A stretch of 64,000 nt of DNA. Source: Leifsonia sp. Leaf336 (GTDB taxonomy: Bacteria; Actinomycetota; Actinomycetes; Actinomycetales; Microbacteriaceae). Below the pieces are notes generated by a model. It saw only the letters and a program-made list of their open reading frames with translations. It was not told where the DNA came from and made no database searches. Shown here piece by piece: positions 39,779 to 48,776 of the stretch. Position 1 is the first letter of the stretch. Every line of letters begins with the position of its first letter. The stretch covers positions 790,298-854,297 of the forward strand of contig NZ_LMOZ01000002.1 in the NCBI RefSeq assembly GCF_001423695.1, written 5' to 3'. Position numbers and translations under genes: made by a program.

Positions 39779-40621
39779 GTGCCCCCTCTCGCGACCGCCG
39801 ACGACGGCGTGCCCATCGCGTTCGAGGAGCACGGGACGGGCGTGCCGCTCCTGCTGATCGCCGGGCAGGCCACCGGGATGCACGGGTGGGGTCCTTTCGC
39901 CCGCGCGCTCGCTGCGGAGTCCTCGGTCGCAGGCTCCCTCGGCGCTGGGGTCGCGGCATCGCTCCGCGCTGCCCCTAGCTCCACCGCGCGAGTGATCGTG
40001 TTCGACCACCGCGGCATCGGCGACAGCGGTGCGGGAGATCCCACCCGCTACAGCACCTGGCTGTTCGCCGACGATGCGCTCGCGGTCCTCGACGCGGCCG
40101 GGGTGTCGGCGGCGCACGTGCTCGGGCACTCGATGGGCGGCCGGGTGGCGCAGTGGCTGGCGGCCGAGCATCCCACCCGGGTGCGCCGGCTGGTGCTCAT
40201 CGGCACCACCGCGACCGATCGCGCCGGCGGTCCGGACGAGCGTCGCGATCCCGCCGCGATCGCGGACCTCCTCAGCGGCGACCGGGAGCGCATGGTGCCG
40301 CTGTTCTTCGACGCCGGGTGGGCCGAGGCGAATCCGGAGGCCGTCGCCGGCTTCTTCGACCGGGTGGCCTCGCGCCCGGCGCTCCGCGGCCACTTCGCCG
40401 CGAGCCGCGACCACGACGCCAGGGAGGTGCTCGGCCGGATCCGGGCGGAGACGCTGGTGATCCACGGTCGCGGCGACGCGCTGACGCCGGTCGCGCACGC
40501 CCGGCTGCTGGCCGCGGCGATCCCGCGGGCGCGGCTGCTCGAGTTCGACGCCCGGCACGGCCTCCACCTCGACACCCCCGCGGTGCGGGAGGCAGTGCAC
40601 GCCTTCCTCGCAACCCCCTAG
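39779..40621 (+). CDS. Alpha/beta hydrolase
   Basis: A 280-aa enzyme. Oxyanion and strand region LLLIAGQATGMHGW, FDHRGIGDSGAG, nucleophile elbow LGHSMGGRVAQ, acid in HGRGDALTPV, and catalytic His in ARHGLHLDTP. Between helix A and FDHRG there is an extra Ala/Ser-rich stretch (VAGSLGAGVAASLRAAPSST) not usual in this family. It starts at GTG 39779; a -10-like TAGACT (39765-39770) ends eight bases earlier, so the message is probably leaderless. Substrate unknown. Confidence 0.87.
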   Translation: MPPLATADDGVPIAFEEHGTGVPLLLIAGQATGMHGWGPFARALAAESSVAGSLGAGVAASLRAAPSSTARVIVFDHRGIGDSGAGDPTRYSTWLFADDALAVLDAAGVSAAHVLGHSMGGRVAQWLAAEHPTRVRRLVLIGTTATDRAGGPDERRDPAAIADLLSGDRERMVPLFFDAGWAEANPEAVAGFFDRVASRPALRGHFAASRDHDAREVLGRIRAETLVIHGRGDALTPVAHARLLAAAIPRARLLEFDARHGLHLDTPAVREAVHAFLATP

Positions 40622-40649
40622 CGCCCCTGGTCGAACGCGCATCCACCGC

Positions 40650-40663
40650 TGCTCAAGTGAGCA
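40650..40663. promoter_or_regulatory. Palindrome upstream of the flavin oxidase gene
   Basis: TGCTCAAGTGAGCA has 6-bp arms and a 2-base centre. It lies in the 159-base gap before the BBE-like oxidoreductase gene, about 120 bases from its start. It may be a regulator site or only chance. Confidence 0.3.
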
Positions 40664-40780
40664 ATGTTCAGAAAAGCCTGGTGCGGACTCCGATCGGAGG
40701 TGCATCCTGTCGGCGTCGCTGCGTGCCGGAGGCCCGGCGGCCATCACACAACACCAGAGAACCCGAACAGGAGCATCACC

Positions 40781-42160
40781 ATGTCTCTCGTCGAGACCGC
40801 CGTCCCGGAGCGCTTCCGAGACCTCGCCGGCCGCCTCACCGGCCGTGTCGTCACCCCCGCCGACCCCGATTGGGACACCGAACGGCTGGCGTGGAACCTC
40901 GCCATCGACCAGCACCCGGAGGCCGTCATCGTGCCGGCCGACGCTTCGGACATCGCCGTCGTGGTCGGCTTCGCCCGCGACAACGGCCTCCGCGTCGTAC
41001 CGCAGAGCACCGGCCACCTCGCCGCGCCGCTCGGCGACCTCAGCGGCTCGATACTGCTGCACACATCGCGCCTGCGCGGTGGGGAGGTCGACGCCGAGGC
41101 CCGCACCGTCCGCGTCGGGGCGGGCGTCGTGTGGGGCGAGGTCACCTCCGCCCTCGAACCGTACGGCCTCGCCGCCTTGGCCGGCTCGTCGCCCGACGTC
41201 GGCGTCGCCGGCTACCTCCTCGGCGCCGGATTCAGCTGGATGGCCCGCAAGCGCGGCCTCGGCTGCTCGGCGGTCACCGCGTTCGACGTCGTCACTGCCG
41301 ACGGCCGGCAGCGGCACGTCAGCGCCGAGAGCGAGCCCGACCTGTTCTGGGCGCTGCGCGGCGGCGGAGGCAACACCGCGATCGTGACCGCGTTCACATT
41401 CCGCGTGTTCCCTGTCGCAACCATCTACGCGGGCATGCTGCTCTTCCCGCTGGCGCGAGCGGGGGAGGTGCTGCGGGCGTACGAGGCGTGGACCCGCGAT
41501 GTGACGGAGGACGCGACGACCTCCGTACGCCTGTTGCGCATCCCGCCGCTGCCCGAGCTGCCGGACTTCTTGCGGGGTCAGGCGTTCGTCGGCGTCGACG
41601 GCGCCATCGACCTGCCCGAGACAGAGGCCGCGGCCGTGCTCGAACCGCTGCGTGCGCTCGACCCGGCGATCGACACGTTCGGCGTCTTGCCGGCCTCCCA
41701 GCTCGGTCTGGTGCACATGGACCCGCCGGCCCCCGTGCCCGCCCTCGGCGACGGACTCATCATCGACGACCTCCCCGACGACGCGATCGAGGCGCTGCTC
41801 GCGGTGGCTGGGCCGGACGCAGAAAGCGCGCTGCTGGCCGTCGACCTGCGGCACCTCGGCGGGGCGGCGGGTCGTCCGGCCGAGAACGGCGGCGCGGTCG
41901 ACCACCTGCCGGGCAAGTTCGTCGTCTACGCGGTCGGCATCGTCGCCGATCCGGCGCTGGTTCCCGTCCTGAGGGCCGAAGTCGCCGCCGTCCGGGCGGC
42001 GCTCGCGCCGTGGATGAGCGAGCGCGACTACTCCAACTTCCGGGAGGCCGACGCGGCTCCCGGCCGGTTCTGGGACGACGCGACGCTGGAACGCCTCCGC
42101 GAGATCAAGCAGGCCTACGACCCCGAGCGCACCATCCGCACCGCGCACGAACTCGACTGA
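40781..42160 (+). CDS. FAD-binding oxidoreductase (berberine-bridge-enzyme-like)
   Basis: A 459-aa flavoprotein. The FAD_binding_4 domain holds VIVPADASDIAVVVGFARDN, VVPQSTGHLAAPLGDLSGSI and the VGAGVVWGEVTSALEPYGLA strand pair. The usual bicovalent FAD sites are changed: the His position reads GHLAAP, with His present, and the Cys site is not clear. The C-terminal NFREADAAPGRFWDDATLER, then IKQAYDPERTI, matches the BBE tail. AACAGGAG precedes the ATG. It would oxidise a small alcohol, sugar or amine. Followed by a dispersed hairpin repeat. Confidence 0.85.
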   Translation: MSLVETAVPERFRDLAGRLTGRVVTPADPDWDTERLAWNLAIDQHPEAVIVPADASDIAVVVGFARDNGLRVVPQSTGHLAAPLGDLSGSILLHTSRLRGGEVDAEARTVRVGAGVVWGEVTSALEPYGLAALAGSSPDVGVAGYLLGAGFSWMARKRGLGCSAVTAFDVVTADGRQRHVSAESEPDLFWALRGGGGNTAIVTAFTFRVFPVATIYAGMLLFPLARAGEVLRAYEAWTRDVTEDATTSVRLLRIPPLPELPDFLRGQAFVGVDGAIDLPETEAAAVLEPLRALDPAIDTFGVLPASQLGLVHMDPPAPVPALGDGLIIDDLPDDAIEALLAVAGPDAESALLAVDLRHLGGAAGRPAENGGAVDHLPGKFVVYAVGIVADPALVPVLRAEVAAVRAALAPWMSERDYSNFREADAAPGRFWDDATLERLREIKQAYDPERTIRTAHELD

Positions 42161-42175
42161 CGACCGACCGCGGAC

Positions 42176-42232
42176 CGAGGGGCACGTCGTTGTCGTTTTT
42201 CGCGATGAGAAGTGACAACGACGTGCCCCTCG
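42176..42232. repeat. Dispersed hairpin repeat, copy 2
   Basis: A perfect 19-bp inverted repeat (42176-42194 with 42214-42232) with a 19-base loop. It shares the stem core GGGCACGTCGTTGTC, and similar loop ends, with the copy at 19071-19131. It lies between convergent genes, as copy 1 does. Confidence 0.85.
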
Positions 42233-42261
42233 CCGTCCCCCAGGCGGCGAGGAGAGTCCGG

Positions 42262-43620
42262 CTACTCGAAGTGGCCCGCGCGCGCGGCGTCGACGAAGGT
42301 CGCGTAGTCGGCCTCCGCCTGCGCCGCGTACTGGTGCGCCCACTCGGAGGCCGCGCGCACGAATCCGCCGCCGGTGCCGATGTACCCGGCGACGAACTGC
42401 GCCTTGGGCGACCGCGCGTGCGCGCGTCCGAGCACGATCGCGCAGGCCTGCGCGTACTCGGTGAACTGCGTCGTGTTCATGTCCGCGATCTCGAACGACG
42501 CGTTGCGGTTGCGGAAGATGCGCATGTAGAAGCTGAGCCCCTCCAGCGACAGGTAGCCGAGGAACGGGTCGGACACCGCCTGGAGGATGCGCTGGCAGCC
42601 CACCACGCGGTAGCCCTGGTGCTCCGCGAGGAGCTCCGGGTCGAGGTAGCCGACGACCGGCGGGATGCCGCCGAACTCCTGCACGACCGACTGGGTGGCC
42701 TCCTTCAGCTGGAGGATGAGGACGTCGCCGGTCGGGTCGCCGAGCGCGATGATGAAGCACCGCGTCCCGACGCTGCCGACCCCGACGACCCGGCGCGCGA
42801 CATCGAGCACCCGGTACTGCGAGAGCATCAGGGCGATGTTCGTCGGGACGGTCCGCCGATACGCCTCGAACACTTCGTCGACCAGCACCCGGATCTCCGG
42901 CTCGAGCCGGGTCAGGATCGGCGGGTTCTCGACGAACTGGAGGCCCTCGCCGCCCTCCTCGAGGGTGCGGCTCGCGACGCGCTCGCTGGTGCGCTTCTCC
43001 GACTCCTTGATGGTGCGCTTGATCATGCGCTCGCTGTCGGGGCTGAGGATCCGCCGGTCGACCAGACTGGTGACCCGGAAGTAGCGTCCGTACAGCGACG
43101 ACTGCAGGGCGTTGCGCAGCGAGTTGCGGTACATCGCCGCCGACGACAGCACGATCGAGCGGAGGGTCGAGCCTCCGAGCCCGAGCGACCGGCCGGCGAG
43201 CACGACGCTCGTCAGCATCCGCTTGACGTCCCACTCGAACGGCCCGACCGCCGCCTCGTCGAAGTCGTTGATGTCGAACACCATCGTGCGCTCCGGTGAG
43301 CGGTAGATGCCGAAGTTGCTGATGTGGGCGTCGCCGCAGATCACGACCTCCCCTCCCGCGTTCGGCGCGGCGGCGAGGTCGGCGGCCTGGATGGCTGCGG
43401 TGCCGCGATAGAACGCGAAGGCCGACGCGCTCATCCGCTCGACCCGCAGCTTGACCAGGTAGGGCAACCGGTTCTCGTGCTGCCGGCGGAGGATGCCGAG
43501 CGGGTCGCGCCCGGGCGGAGGCGTGTAGTCCGCCTGGCTGGAACGCGGCACCTGGGTGCGCGCCGCCCGCCCTGCGTCGTAGAGCTCTTCTTCATTGAGT
43601 GGGGTCGCGATGGTCGTCAT
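42262..43620 (-). CDS. DUF2252 family protein
   Basis: A 452-aa protein. The family pattern VVICGDAHISNFGIYRSPER, then FDINDFDEAAVGPFEWDVKR, resembles the aminoglycoside-phosphotransferase kinase fold (catalytic-type Asp/His/Asn and DxND metal motif). Also typical are ALGDPTGDVLILQLKEA and the late GRAHARSPK. Cytoplasmic, no signal. AGGAGG precedes ATG 43620. DUF2252 proteins are widespread in actinobacteria, but the substrate is not known. Single gene. Confidence 0.9.
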   Translation of the reverse strand: MTTIATPLNEEELYDAGRAARTQVPRSSQADYTPPPGRDPLGILRRQHENRLPYLVKLRVERMSASAFAFYRGTAAIQAADLAAAPNAGGEVVICGDAHISNFGIYRSPERTMVFDINDFDEAAVGPFEWDVKRMLTSVVLAGRSLGLGGSTLRSIVLSSAAMYRNSLRNALQSSLYGRYFRVTSLVDRRILSPDSERMIKRTIKESEKRTSERVASRTLEEGGEGLQFVENPPILTRLEPEIRVLVDEVFEAYRRTVPTNIALMLSQYRVLDVARRVVGVGSVGTRCFIIALGDPTGDVLILQLKEATQSVVQEFGGIPPVVGYLDPELLAEHQGYRVVGCQRILQAVSDPFLGYLSLEGLSFYMRIFRNRNASFEIADMNTTQFTEYAQACAIVLGRAHARSPKAQFVAGYIGTGGGFVRAASEWAHQYAAQAEADYATFVDAARAGHFE

Positions 43621-43694
43621 GACGCACCTCCTGGGGTGGCGCTCATGCTAGCTCCGTGGGTGCGGCCTGGGTAGACGTCACTAGTGTGGAGGCC

Positions 43695-44048
43695 GTGGAG
43701 CATCAGACCGACTGGATCGAGCATCGCCGGCACGACGGCGAGCGCGTCGGCTGGATCCGGATGGCGGGCGAGCAGTTCGTCCCCGTCGATCTGCTCGGGC
43801 GCGACCTGACCGGCCCGGTCGACTGGCTGGAGGCCGAGGAGACGCTGGAGCGCGCCGGCATCGGCTACCTGGCCGAGCTCTACGAGCTGCGGCAGCCCGA
43901 CGGTTCGTGGCTGCGCGTGCGGCTGGCGGAGGTCTCGCCCGACCGGATCGTGGCGAAGAAGGACGACTTCGGCGCGGTGGGCGCGCCGCAGCTGTACTAC
44001 CCGCTGCCGTTCCCCGCTCCGGAGGAGCTGCGCCCCCTGACGCGCTGA
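43695..44048 (+). CDS. Hypothetical protein (117 aa)
   Basis: GTG 43695 (MEHQTDWIEHRRHDGERVGW) has GGAGG close before it and a -10-like TAGTGT (43682-43687), so either a leaderless or an ordinary start fits. A soluble protein with several Trp and a final PQLYYPLPFPAPEELRPLTR. It has a mixed beta look, and I do not recognise the family. Its stop codon lies in the first unit of an 18-bp tandem repeat. Divergent from the DUF2252 gene. Confidence 0.65.
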   Translation: MEHQTDWIEHRRHDGERVGWIRMAGEQFVPVDLLGRDLTGPVDWLEAEETLERAGIGYLAELYELRQPDGSWLRVRLAEVSPDRIVAKKDDFGAVGAPQLYYPLPFPAPEELRPLTR

Positions 44049-44096
44049 ACACGGGGGCCGCGCTGAACACGGGGGCCGCGCTGAACACGGGGGCCG
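44043..44096. repeat. 18-bp tandem repeat, three units
   Basis: The unit CGCTGAACACGGGGGCCG occurs three times in perfect copy (44043-44060, 44061-44078, 44079-44096), plus a partial fourth. It begins across the stop codon of the upstream gene, between it and the MFS gene. The unit is six codons long but lies outside any supported gene. Confidence 0.9.
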
Positions 44097-44168
44097 CGCT
44101 GAGCGCGGGTCTGGTGCAGCCCGTTTACCCCGGGCTACCATCGGGCAGATTCCCGGGAGGGGGCTGCG

Positions 44169-45776
44169 ATGGCGGGACGGTGGGGTGCTGTCACGGTGCT
44201 CGGGGCGGCGCAGTTCGTGATGACGCTCGACAGCACGGTCATGAACGTCTCGATCTCGACGGTCGTCAAAGACCTCGACACCACCATCTCGGCGATGCAG
44301 GCGTGCATCACCTTCTACACGCTGACCATGGCCGCCTTCATGCTGCTCGGGGCGAAGCTCGGCGATGTCTGGGGCCGCCGCCGCGCCCTGGTGATCGGGT
44401 CGATCGTCTACGCGGTCGGCTCGGCGACCACCGCGCTCGCGCCGAGCATCGTCGTGCTGTTCCTCGGCTGGTCGGTGGTCGAGGGCCTGGGGGCCGTGCT
44501 CGTCATCCCGGCGATCGCGGCCCTGATCGCCGACAACTACTCCGGGCACGCCCGCGTGACGGCGTTCGCCGTGATCGGGGCGTCCTCCGGTGTCGCGGTT
44601 GCCGTCGGTCCGCTGATCGGAGGCTTCCTCACCACGTACGCCAGCTGGCGGTACGTCTTCGCCGGCGAGGTCGTCATCATGGCGGTCGTGCTGCTGTTCC
44701 GCACCGCGGTCTCCGACTCCGGCGAGCGCTCGCGCATCCGGATCGACCTGCTCTCGGTGCTGCTCTCGGCGCTCGCCCTCGTGCTCATCGTCTTCGCCCT
44801 GCTGCAGACCAAGACCTGGGGCTGGATCCTCCCGACCCAGCAGGACATCAACGTCCTGGGCCTCTCGCCTGTGCCCTTCATCGTGGGCATCGGCGCCGTT
44901 CTGCTGTGGCTGTTCTTCCTCCGTCAGCGCCGGCTCATCCGGCTCGGGAGGGCGCCCCTGCTGAACACGGACATCCTGCGGCTGAAGCAGCTGCGCGCCG
45001 GCGTCGGAAGCCTCGGGATCCAGTACACGGTGACGGCGGGCTTGTTCTTCGTGGTGCCGATCTACCTGCAGCTCTCCCTCGGGCTGGACGCGCTGGAGAC
45101 GGGTCTGCGCATCTTCCCGCTCTCGGTGGCGCTCGTGCTGTTCTCCATCCTCGGCACGGCGCTCGCGCGCCGGTTGTCGCCGAGGCTGATCGCCCGGCTG
45201 GGACAGTTCGGTCTGGTGCTGGCGAGCCTCGTGCTGCTCGGCTCCGTGGACACGAAGCTCAACAACTGGCTCTTCGGCACCGGGATGTTCGTGGCCGGCG
45301 CCGCGCTCGGGCTGCTGGCCTCCCAGCTCGGCAACGTGACGATGTCGGCCGTCGGCGACGACGAGCTCAGCGAGGCCGGGGGCGTCCAGGGCGTCTTCCA
45401 GAACCTGGGCTCGTCGCTCGGAACCGCGCTGATCGGCTCCGTGATGATCGCGTCGCTCACCACGCTCTTCACCGCAGGGGTCGCGACGAGCACCCTGCCC
45501 GAGAGCGTGCAGCAGCAGGTCGTGTCCGCGACGAAAGGCGGGGTCGCCGTCGTGCCGGCGGCGGACGTCCCGAAGATCGCGAGCGACGCCGGCCTCGACT
45601 CGGATCAGAGCGCGGAGCTGTCCACGATCTACAGCACGTCGCAACTCGAGGCGCTTCGCCTGTCGTTCGCGGCGCTCGCGATCGTGTCGTTCGGCGCGAT
45701 GTTCTTCTCGCGCAACCTCCCGAAGCAGGTGCTCGGTCGCGAGCCGGAGGAGCAGCCGGAGCGATCGTCGGCTTAG
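44169..45776 (+). CDS. MFS transporter, DHA2 family (14 spans)
   Basis: A 535-aa drug:proton antiporter type protein with about 14 membrane spans. The first span carries LDSTVMNVSI, the DHA2 motif D1 region, and the loop motif A reads GAKLGDVWGRRRAL. The motif C-type GASSGVAVAVGPLIGGF is also present. The segment from residue 425 (ATSTLPESVQQQVVSATKGG and further) is the extracellular loop typical of the EmrB/QacA group. GGGAGG precedes the ATG. It exports an unknown compound. No regulator gene is next to it. Confidence 0.92.
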   Translation: MAGRWGAVTVLGAAQFVMTLDSTVMNVSISTVVKDLDTTISAMQACITFYTLTMAAFMLLGAKLGDVWGRRRALVIGSIVYAVGSATTALAPSIVVLFLGWSVVEGLGAVLVIPAIAALIADNYSGHARVTAFAVIGASSGVAVAVGPLIGGFLTTYASWRYVFAGEVVIMAVVLLFRTAVSDSGERSRIRIDLLSVLLSALALVLIVFALLQTKTWGWILPTQQDINVLGLSPVPFIVGIGAVLLWLFFLRQRRLIRLGRAPLLNTDILRLKQLRAGVGSLGIQYTVTAGLFFVVPIYLQLSLGLDALETGLRIFPLSVALVLFSILGTALARRLSPRLIARLGQFGLVLASLVLLGSVDTKLNNWLFGTGMFVAGAALGLLASQLGNVTMSAVGDDELSEAGGVQGVFQNLGSSLGTALIGSVMIASLTTLFTAGVATSTLPESVQQQVVSATKGGVAVVPAADVPKIASDAGLDSDQSAELSTIYSTSQLEALRLSFAALAIVSFGAMFFSRNLPKQVLGREPEEQPERSSA

Positions 45777-45835
45777 ACGGGTCTGGTGCCGCGATCGACC
45801 GCGGAGCTAGCATCCGGCAGGGGAGAGGAGGACCC

Positions 45836-47668
45836 ATGGAGGCGTTCCCCGATATCGCGGACCACGGCATGATCGGCGACCTGCAAACGGTGGCCCTGGT
45901 CTCGACCGCCGGCTCCATCGACTGGTTCTGCGCTCCGCGCTTCGACTCTCCGACGATGTTCGCCGCCCTGCTCGACCGCGAGATGGGCGGGTACTTCCGC
46001 ATCCACGCGCTGGCGGACGACGTGCGGATCCGGCAGATGTACTTCCCGCAGACGGCTGTGCTCATCACGCGGTTCATGTCGTCTCAGGGGGTGGGCGAAG
46101 TCATCGACTTCATGCCCGTCGCCGACGAACCGCGCGTCGCGACAGCGCGTCGCATCATCGTCCGTGCGGTGCGCGTGGTGCGCGGCGAGCTGACGTTCCG
46201 GCTGGAGTGCCGCCCCCGATTCGACTACGGGCGCAGCGCGCATACGGCCACGGCCTCCGACCACGGCGTGCTCTTCGCGGACGACACAACGAGCGCCGCG
46301 CTGCACGGCGTCGAGCCGGAAGCGCTCGTCGATGGCGACGTCGTCAGCGAGTTCACGGTCGCCGCCGGCGACCTCCGGATCTTCGCGTTCGAGACCGAGC
46401 CCCGCGGTGAGCCCCGCGACATCGGCCGCGCCCGCGGCAACCGGCTGTTCCGCGAGACGGTCGCCTTCTGGCGCGACTGGATCGACCGCAGCGCCTACTC
46501 CGGGCGTTGGCGTGAGGACGTCGAGCGCTCGGCGATGGTGCTCAAGCTGCTGCAGTACGCGCCGACGGGCGCTCTGGTCGCCGCCCCGACCGCGGCGCTC
46601 CCGGAGCAGCTGGGCGGTGTGCGCAACTGGGACTACCGCTACACCTGGATCCGCGACGCCTCCTTCTCGGTGTACTCGCTGCTGGCGCTCGGCTACGAGG
46701 AGGAGGCCGTCGCGTTCGCCCTGTGGACGGCGGACCGCGTCGCCGAGCAGGTCGGCGAGGGCTCAGGGCCGCTCAAGATCATGTACCGGATCGACGGGTC
46801 GTCCGACCTGGAGGAGCTCACCCTCGACCATTTCGAGGGTTACGCGGGCTCGAAACCGGTGCACGTCGGCAACGGCGCCGCCGACCAGCTCCAGCTCGAC
46901 ATCTACGGGGAGGCGCTCGACGCGCTCTCGATCGCGGAGGACCACCATCCGATCGGGCACCCCGGCTGGATGAAGCTGGTCGGCATCCTCGACTGGCTGG
47001 CCGACAACTGGGACCAGCCCGACGAGGGCGTCTGGGAGACCCGGGGCGGCCGCAAGGACTTCACCTACGGCCGGATCATGTGCTGGGTCGCGTTCGACCG
47101 CGCCATCACCATCGCGCGCGAGCGCAGCCGGCCAGCGCCGCTGGACCGCTGGATCCGCACCCGCGACGCGATCTACGAGCAGGTGTTCACGCGCTGCTGG
47201 AACCCTGAGCGCAAAGCCTTCACGCAGTATCCGGGGACCGACGTCGTCGACGCGATCACCCTGCTCATGCCGCTGGTGGGGATGATCTCGCCGCAGGACC
47301 CGATGTGGCTCTCCACCCTCGACGCGATCGGGGAGGAGCTGGTGACCGACAGCCTGGTGTACCGCTACAACCCGGAGGCGTCGCCGGACGGCCTCCCCGG
47401 CGAGGAGGGCACGTTCTCGCTGTGCTCGTTCTTCTACGTCTGCGCGTTGACCGACGCCGGGCGGCTGGACGAGGCGCAATACGCGTTCGAGAAGATGCTC
47501 ACCTACGGCAACCACGTCGGGCTGTTCGCCGAGGAGATCGACCCGGCCGGCCTCCAGCTCGGCAACTTCCCGCAGGCGTTCACTCATCTGGCCCTCATCC
47601 GCGCCGCGATCAGCCTCGACGCCGCGCTCACCTCCCAGACCCCCGCGACCCGGAAGGTCCCTCGATGA
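45836..47668 (+). CDS. Glycoside hydrolase family 15 protein (glucoamylase/trehalase-like)
   Basis: A 610-aa enzyme without signal peptide. N-terminal beta domain (residues 1-220: ISDHG-type start FPDIADHGMIGDLQTVALVS, then WFCAPRFDSPTMFAALLDRE), then the (alpha/alpha)6 barrel (GGVRNWDYRYTWIRDASFSV and GGRKDFTYGRIMCWVAFDRA). Catalytic acids are probably in DYRYTWIRD and GEEGTFSLCSF. In mycobacteria such cytoplasmic GH15 proteins are trehalases. ATG 45836 follows GAGAGGAGG. It overlaps the HerA-like gene by ATGA, so the operon is GH15, ATPase, aquaporin. Confidence 0.9.
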   Translation: MEAFPDIADHGMIGDLQTVALVSTAGSIDWFCAPRFDSPTMFAALLDREMGGYFRIHALADDVRIRQMYFPQTAVLITRFMSSQGVGEVIDFMPVADEPRVATARRIIVRAVRVVRGELTFRLECRPRFDYGRSAHTATASDHGVLFADDTTSAALHGVEPEALVDGDVVSEFTVAAGDLRIFAFETEPRGEPRDIGRARGNRLFRETVAFWRDWIDRSAYSGRWREDVERSAMVLKLLQYAPTGALVAAPTAALPEQLGGVRNWDYRYTWIRDASFSVYSLLALGYEEEAVAFALWTADRVAEQVGEGSGPLKIMYRIDGSSDLEELTLDHFEGYAGSKPVHVGNGAADQLQLDIYGEALDALSIAEDHHPIGHPGWMKLVGILDWLADNWDQPDEGVWETRGGRKDFTYGRIMCWVAFDRAITIARERSRPAPLDRWIRTRDAIYEQVFTRCWNPERKAFTQYPGTDVVDAITLLMPLVGMISPQDPMWLSTLDAIGEELVTDSLVYRYNPEASPDGLPGEEGTFSLCSFFYVCALTDAGRLDEAQYAFEKMLTYGNHVGLFAEEIDPAGLQLGNFPQAFTHLALIRAAISLDAALTSQTPATRKVPR

Positions 47669-48762
47669 TCCCGCTCACCATCGGCACCACCGTCGACGCC
47701 CCCGAACGACCCGCCGTGATCGACGGGTCGCGGTTCAACCGGCACACCTTCTGGTGCGGCCAGAGCGGGTCGGGCAAGACCTACGCGCTCGGGGTGGTGC
47801 TGGAGCAGCTGCTGCTGCAGACCGAGCTGCCGATCGCGGTGCTCGACCCGAACGCCGACTTCGTGCGGGTGTCGCGCACCCGCGACGACGTGACGCCGGA
47901 GGAGCGCGAGCGATTCGCGGAGTTCGACATCCGGGTCTTCCACTCCAGCACCCACGAGGAGCCGCAGCTGCACGCCCGCTACGTCGACTTGAGCGTGCGG
48001 TCGCAGGCGGCGGTCGGGAGGCTCGACCCCATCGTCGACGAGGAGGAGTACAACGCGCTCCTGCATCTCGACAAGTCGCCTGACCACTTCGACAAAGGCC
48101 GCTTCCTCGACACGCTCGCGTCCTCCGGCGACCCGGCCCGCAGGCGCCTCGGCATGCGCATCGACAACCTGGAGATCCTTGACTGGCCGCTCTGGTCGTT
48201 CGGCGCATCCTCGGTCGTCGACGCCCTCGACGAGCGGCCGCGGGTGACCGTGCTCGACGTCGGCGGTTTCGCCCACCAGGCCGAGCCGCAGGCCGCGGCG
48301 CTGTGCGTGCTGGAGCATCTCTGGGAGCGCAGGATGGACCGCGAACCGCTCCTGATCGTGCTCGACGAGGCCCACAACTTCTGCCCGCCCGTGCCGCGCA
48401 ACAGCGTGGAGGCGCAGCTCACCGAGCAGCTTATCCAGATCGCCGCGGAGGGCCGCAAGTTCGGGCTGTGGCTGTTCCTGTCGACGCAACGGCCCACCAA
48501 GATCCACCCGAACGTGCTGTCGCAGTGCGACAACCTCGGCCTGATGCGGATGAACTCGCCGCGCGACCTGGACGAGATCGGCGACGTGTTCGGGTTCGTG
48601 CCCCAGCACCTGCTGGAGCAGTCACCGACCTTCCGCAAGGGCGAGGCGCTGTTCGCCGGCGCCTTCTCGGACGAGCCGCAGCTGGTGCGGATCGGCCCGC
48701 GGATCACCGTCGAAGGCGGCAGCGACCTCTCGGTCGAGCCGCGGGCGGTGGAGGTCGTCTAG
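47665..48762 (+). CDS. HerA-like (DUF87) ATPase
   Basis: A 365-aa P-loop ATPase of the HerA/FtsK superfamily. Walker A GQSGSGKTYALGVVLE (residues 32-47), Walker B LLIVLDEAHNF (near 228-238), the arginine-type LSTQRPTKIHPNV, and the family NLGLMRMNSPRDLDEI. Such proteins pump or move DNA or protein as hexamers. There is no nuclease (NurA) or Sir2 partner here; instead it sits between the GH15 enzyme, with which it overlaps by ATGA, and an aquaporin. The reason for this pairing is unknown. Confidence 0.82.
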   Translation: MIPLTIGTTVDAPERPAVIDGSRFNRHTFWCGQSGSGKTYALGVVLEQLLLQTELPIAVLDPNADFVRVSRTRDDVTPEERERFAEFDIRVFHSSTHEEPQLHARYVDLSVRSQAAVGRLDPIVDEEEYNALLHLDKSPDHFDKGRFLDTLASSGDPARRRLGMRIDNLEILDWPLWSFGASSVVDALDERPRVTVLDVGGFAHQAEPQAAALCVLEHLWERRMDREPLLIVLDEAHNFCPPVPRNSVEAQLTEQLIQIAAEGRKFGLWLFLSTQRPTKIHPNVLSQCDNLGLMRMNSPRDLDEIGDVFGFVPQHLLEQSPTFRKGEALFAGAFSDEPQLVRIGPRITVEGGSDLSVEPRAVEVV

Positions 48763-48776
48763 CCGGAGGAGGCACC

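Noticed and set aside
39770-43299. Very long open frames on both strands over the hydrolase, flavoenzyme and DUF2252 genes
   Set aside because: They run through several real genes and both dispersed-repeat arms, and have shadow composition.
43907-45835. Upstream in-frame extension of the GH15 gene through the MFS gene
   Set aside because: The extension is a shadow of the MFS gene in another frame. The real start is at 45836 with a strong ribosome binding site.
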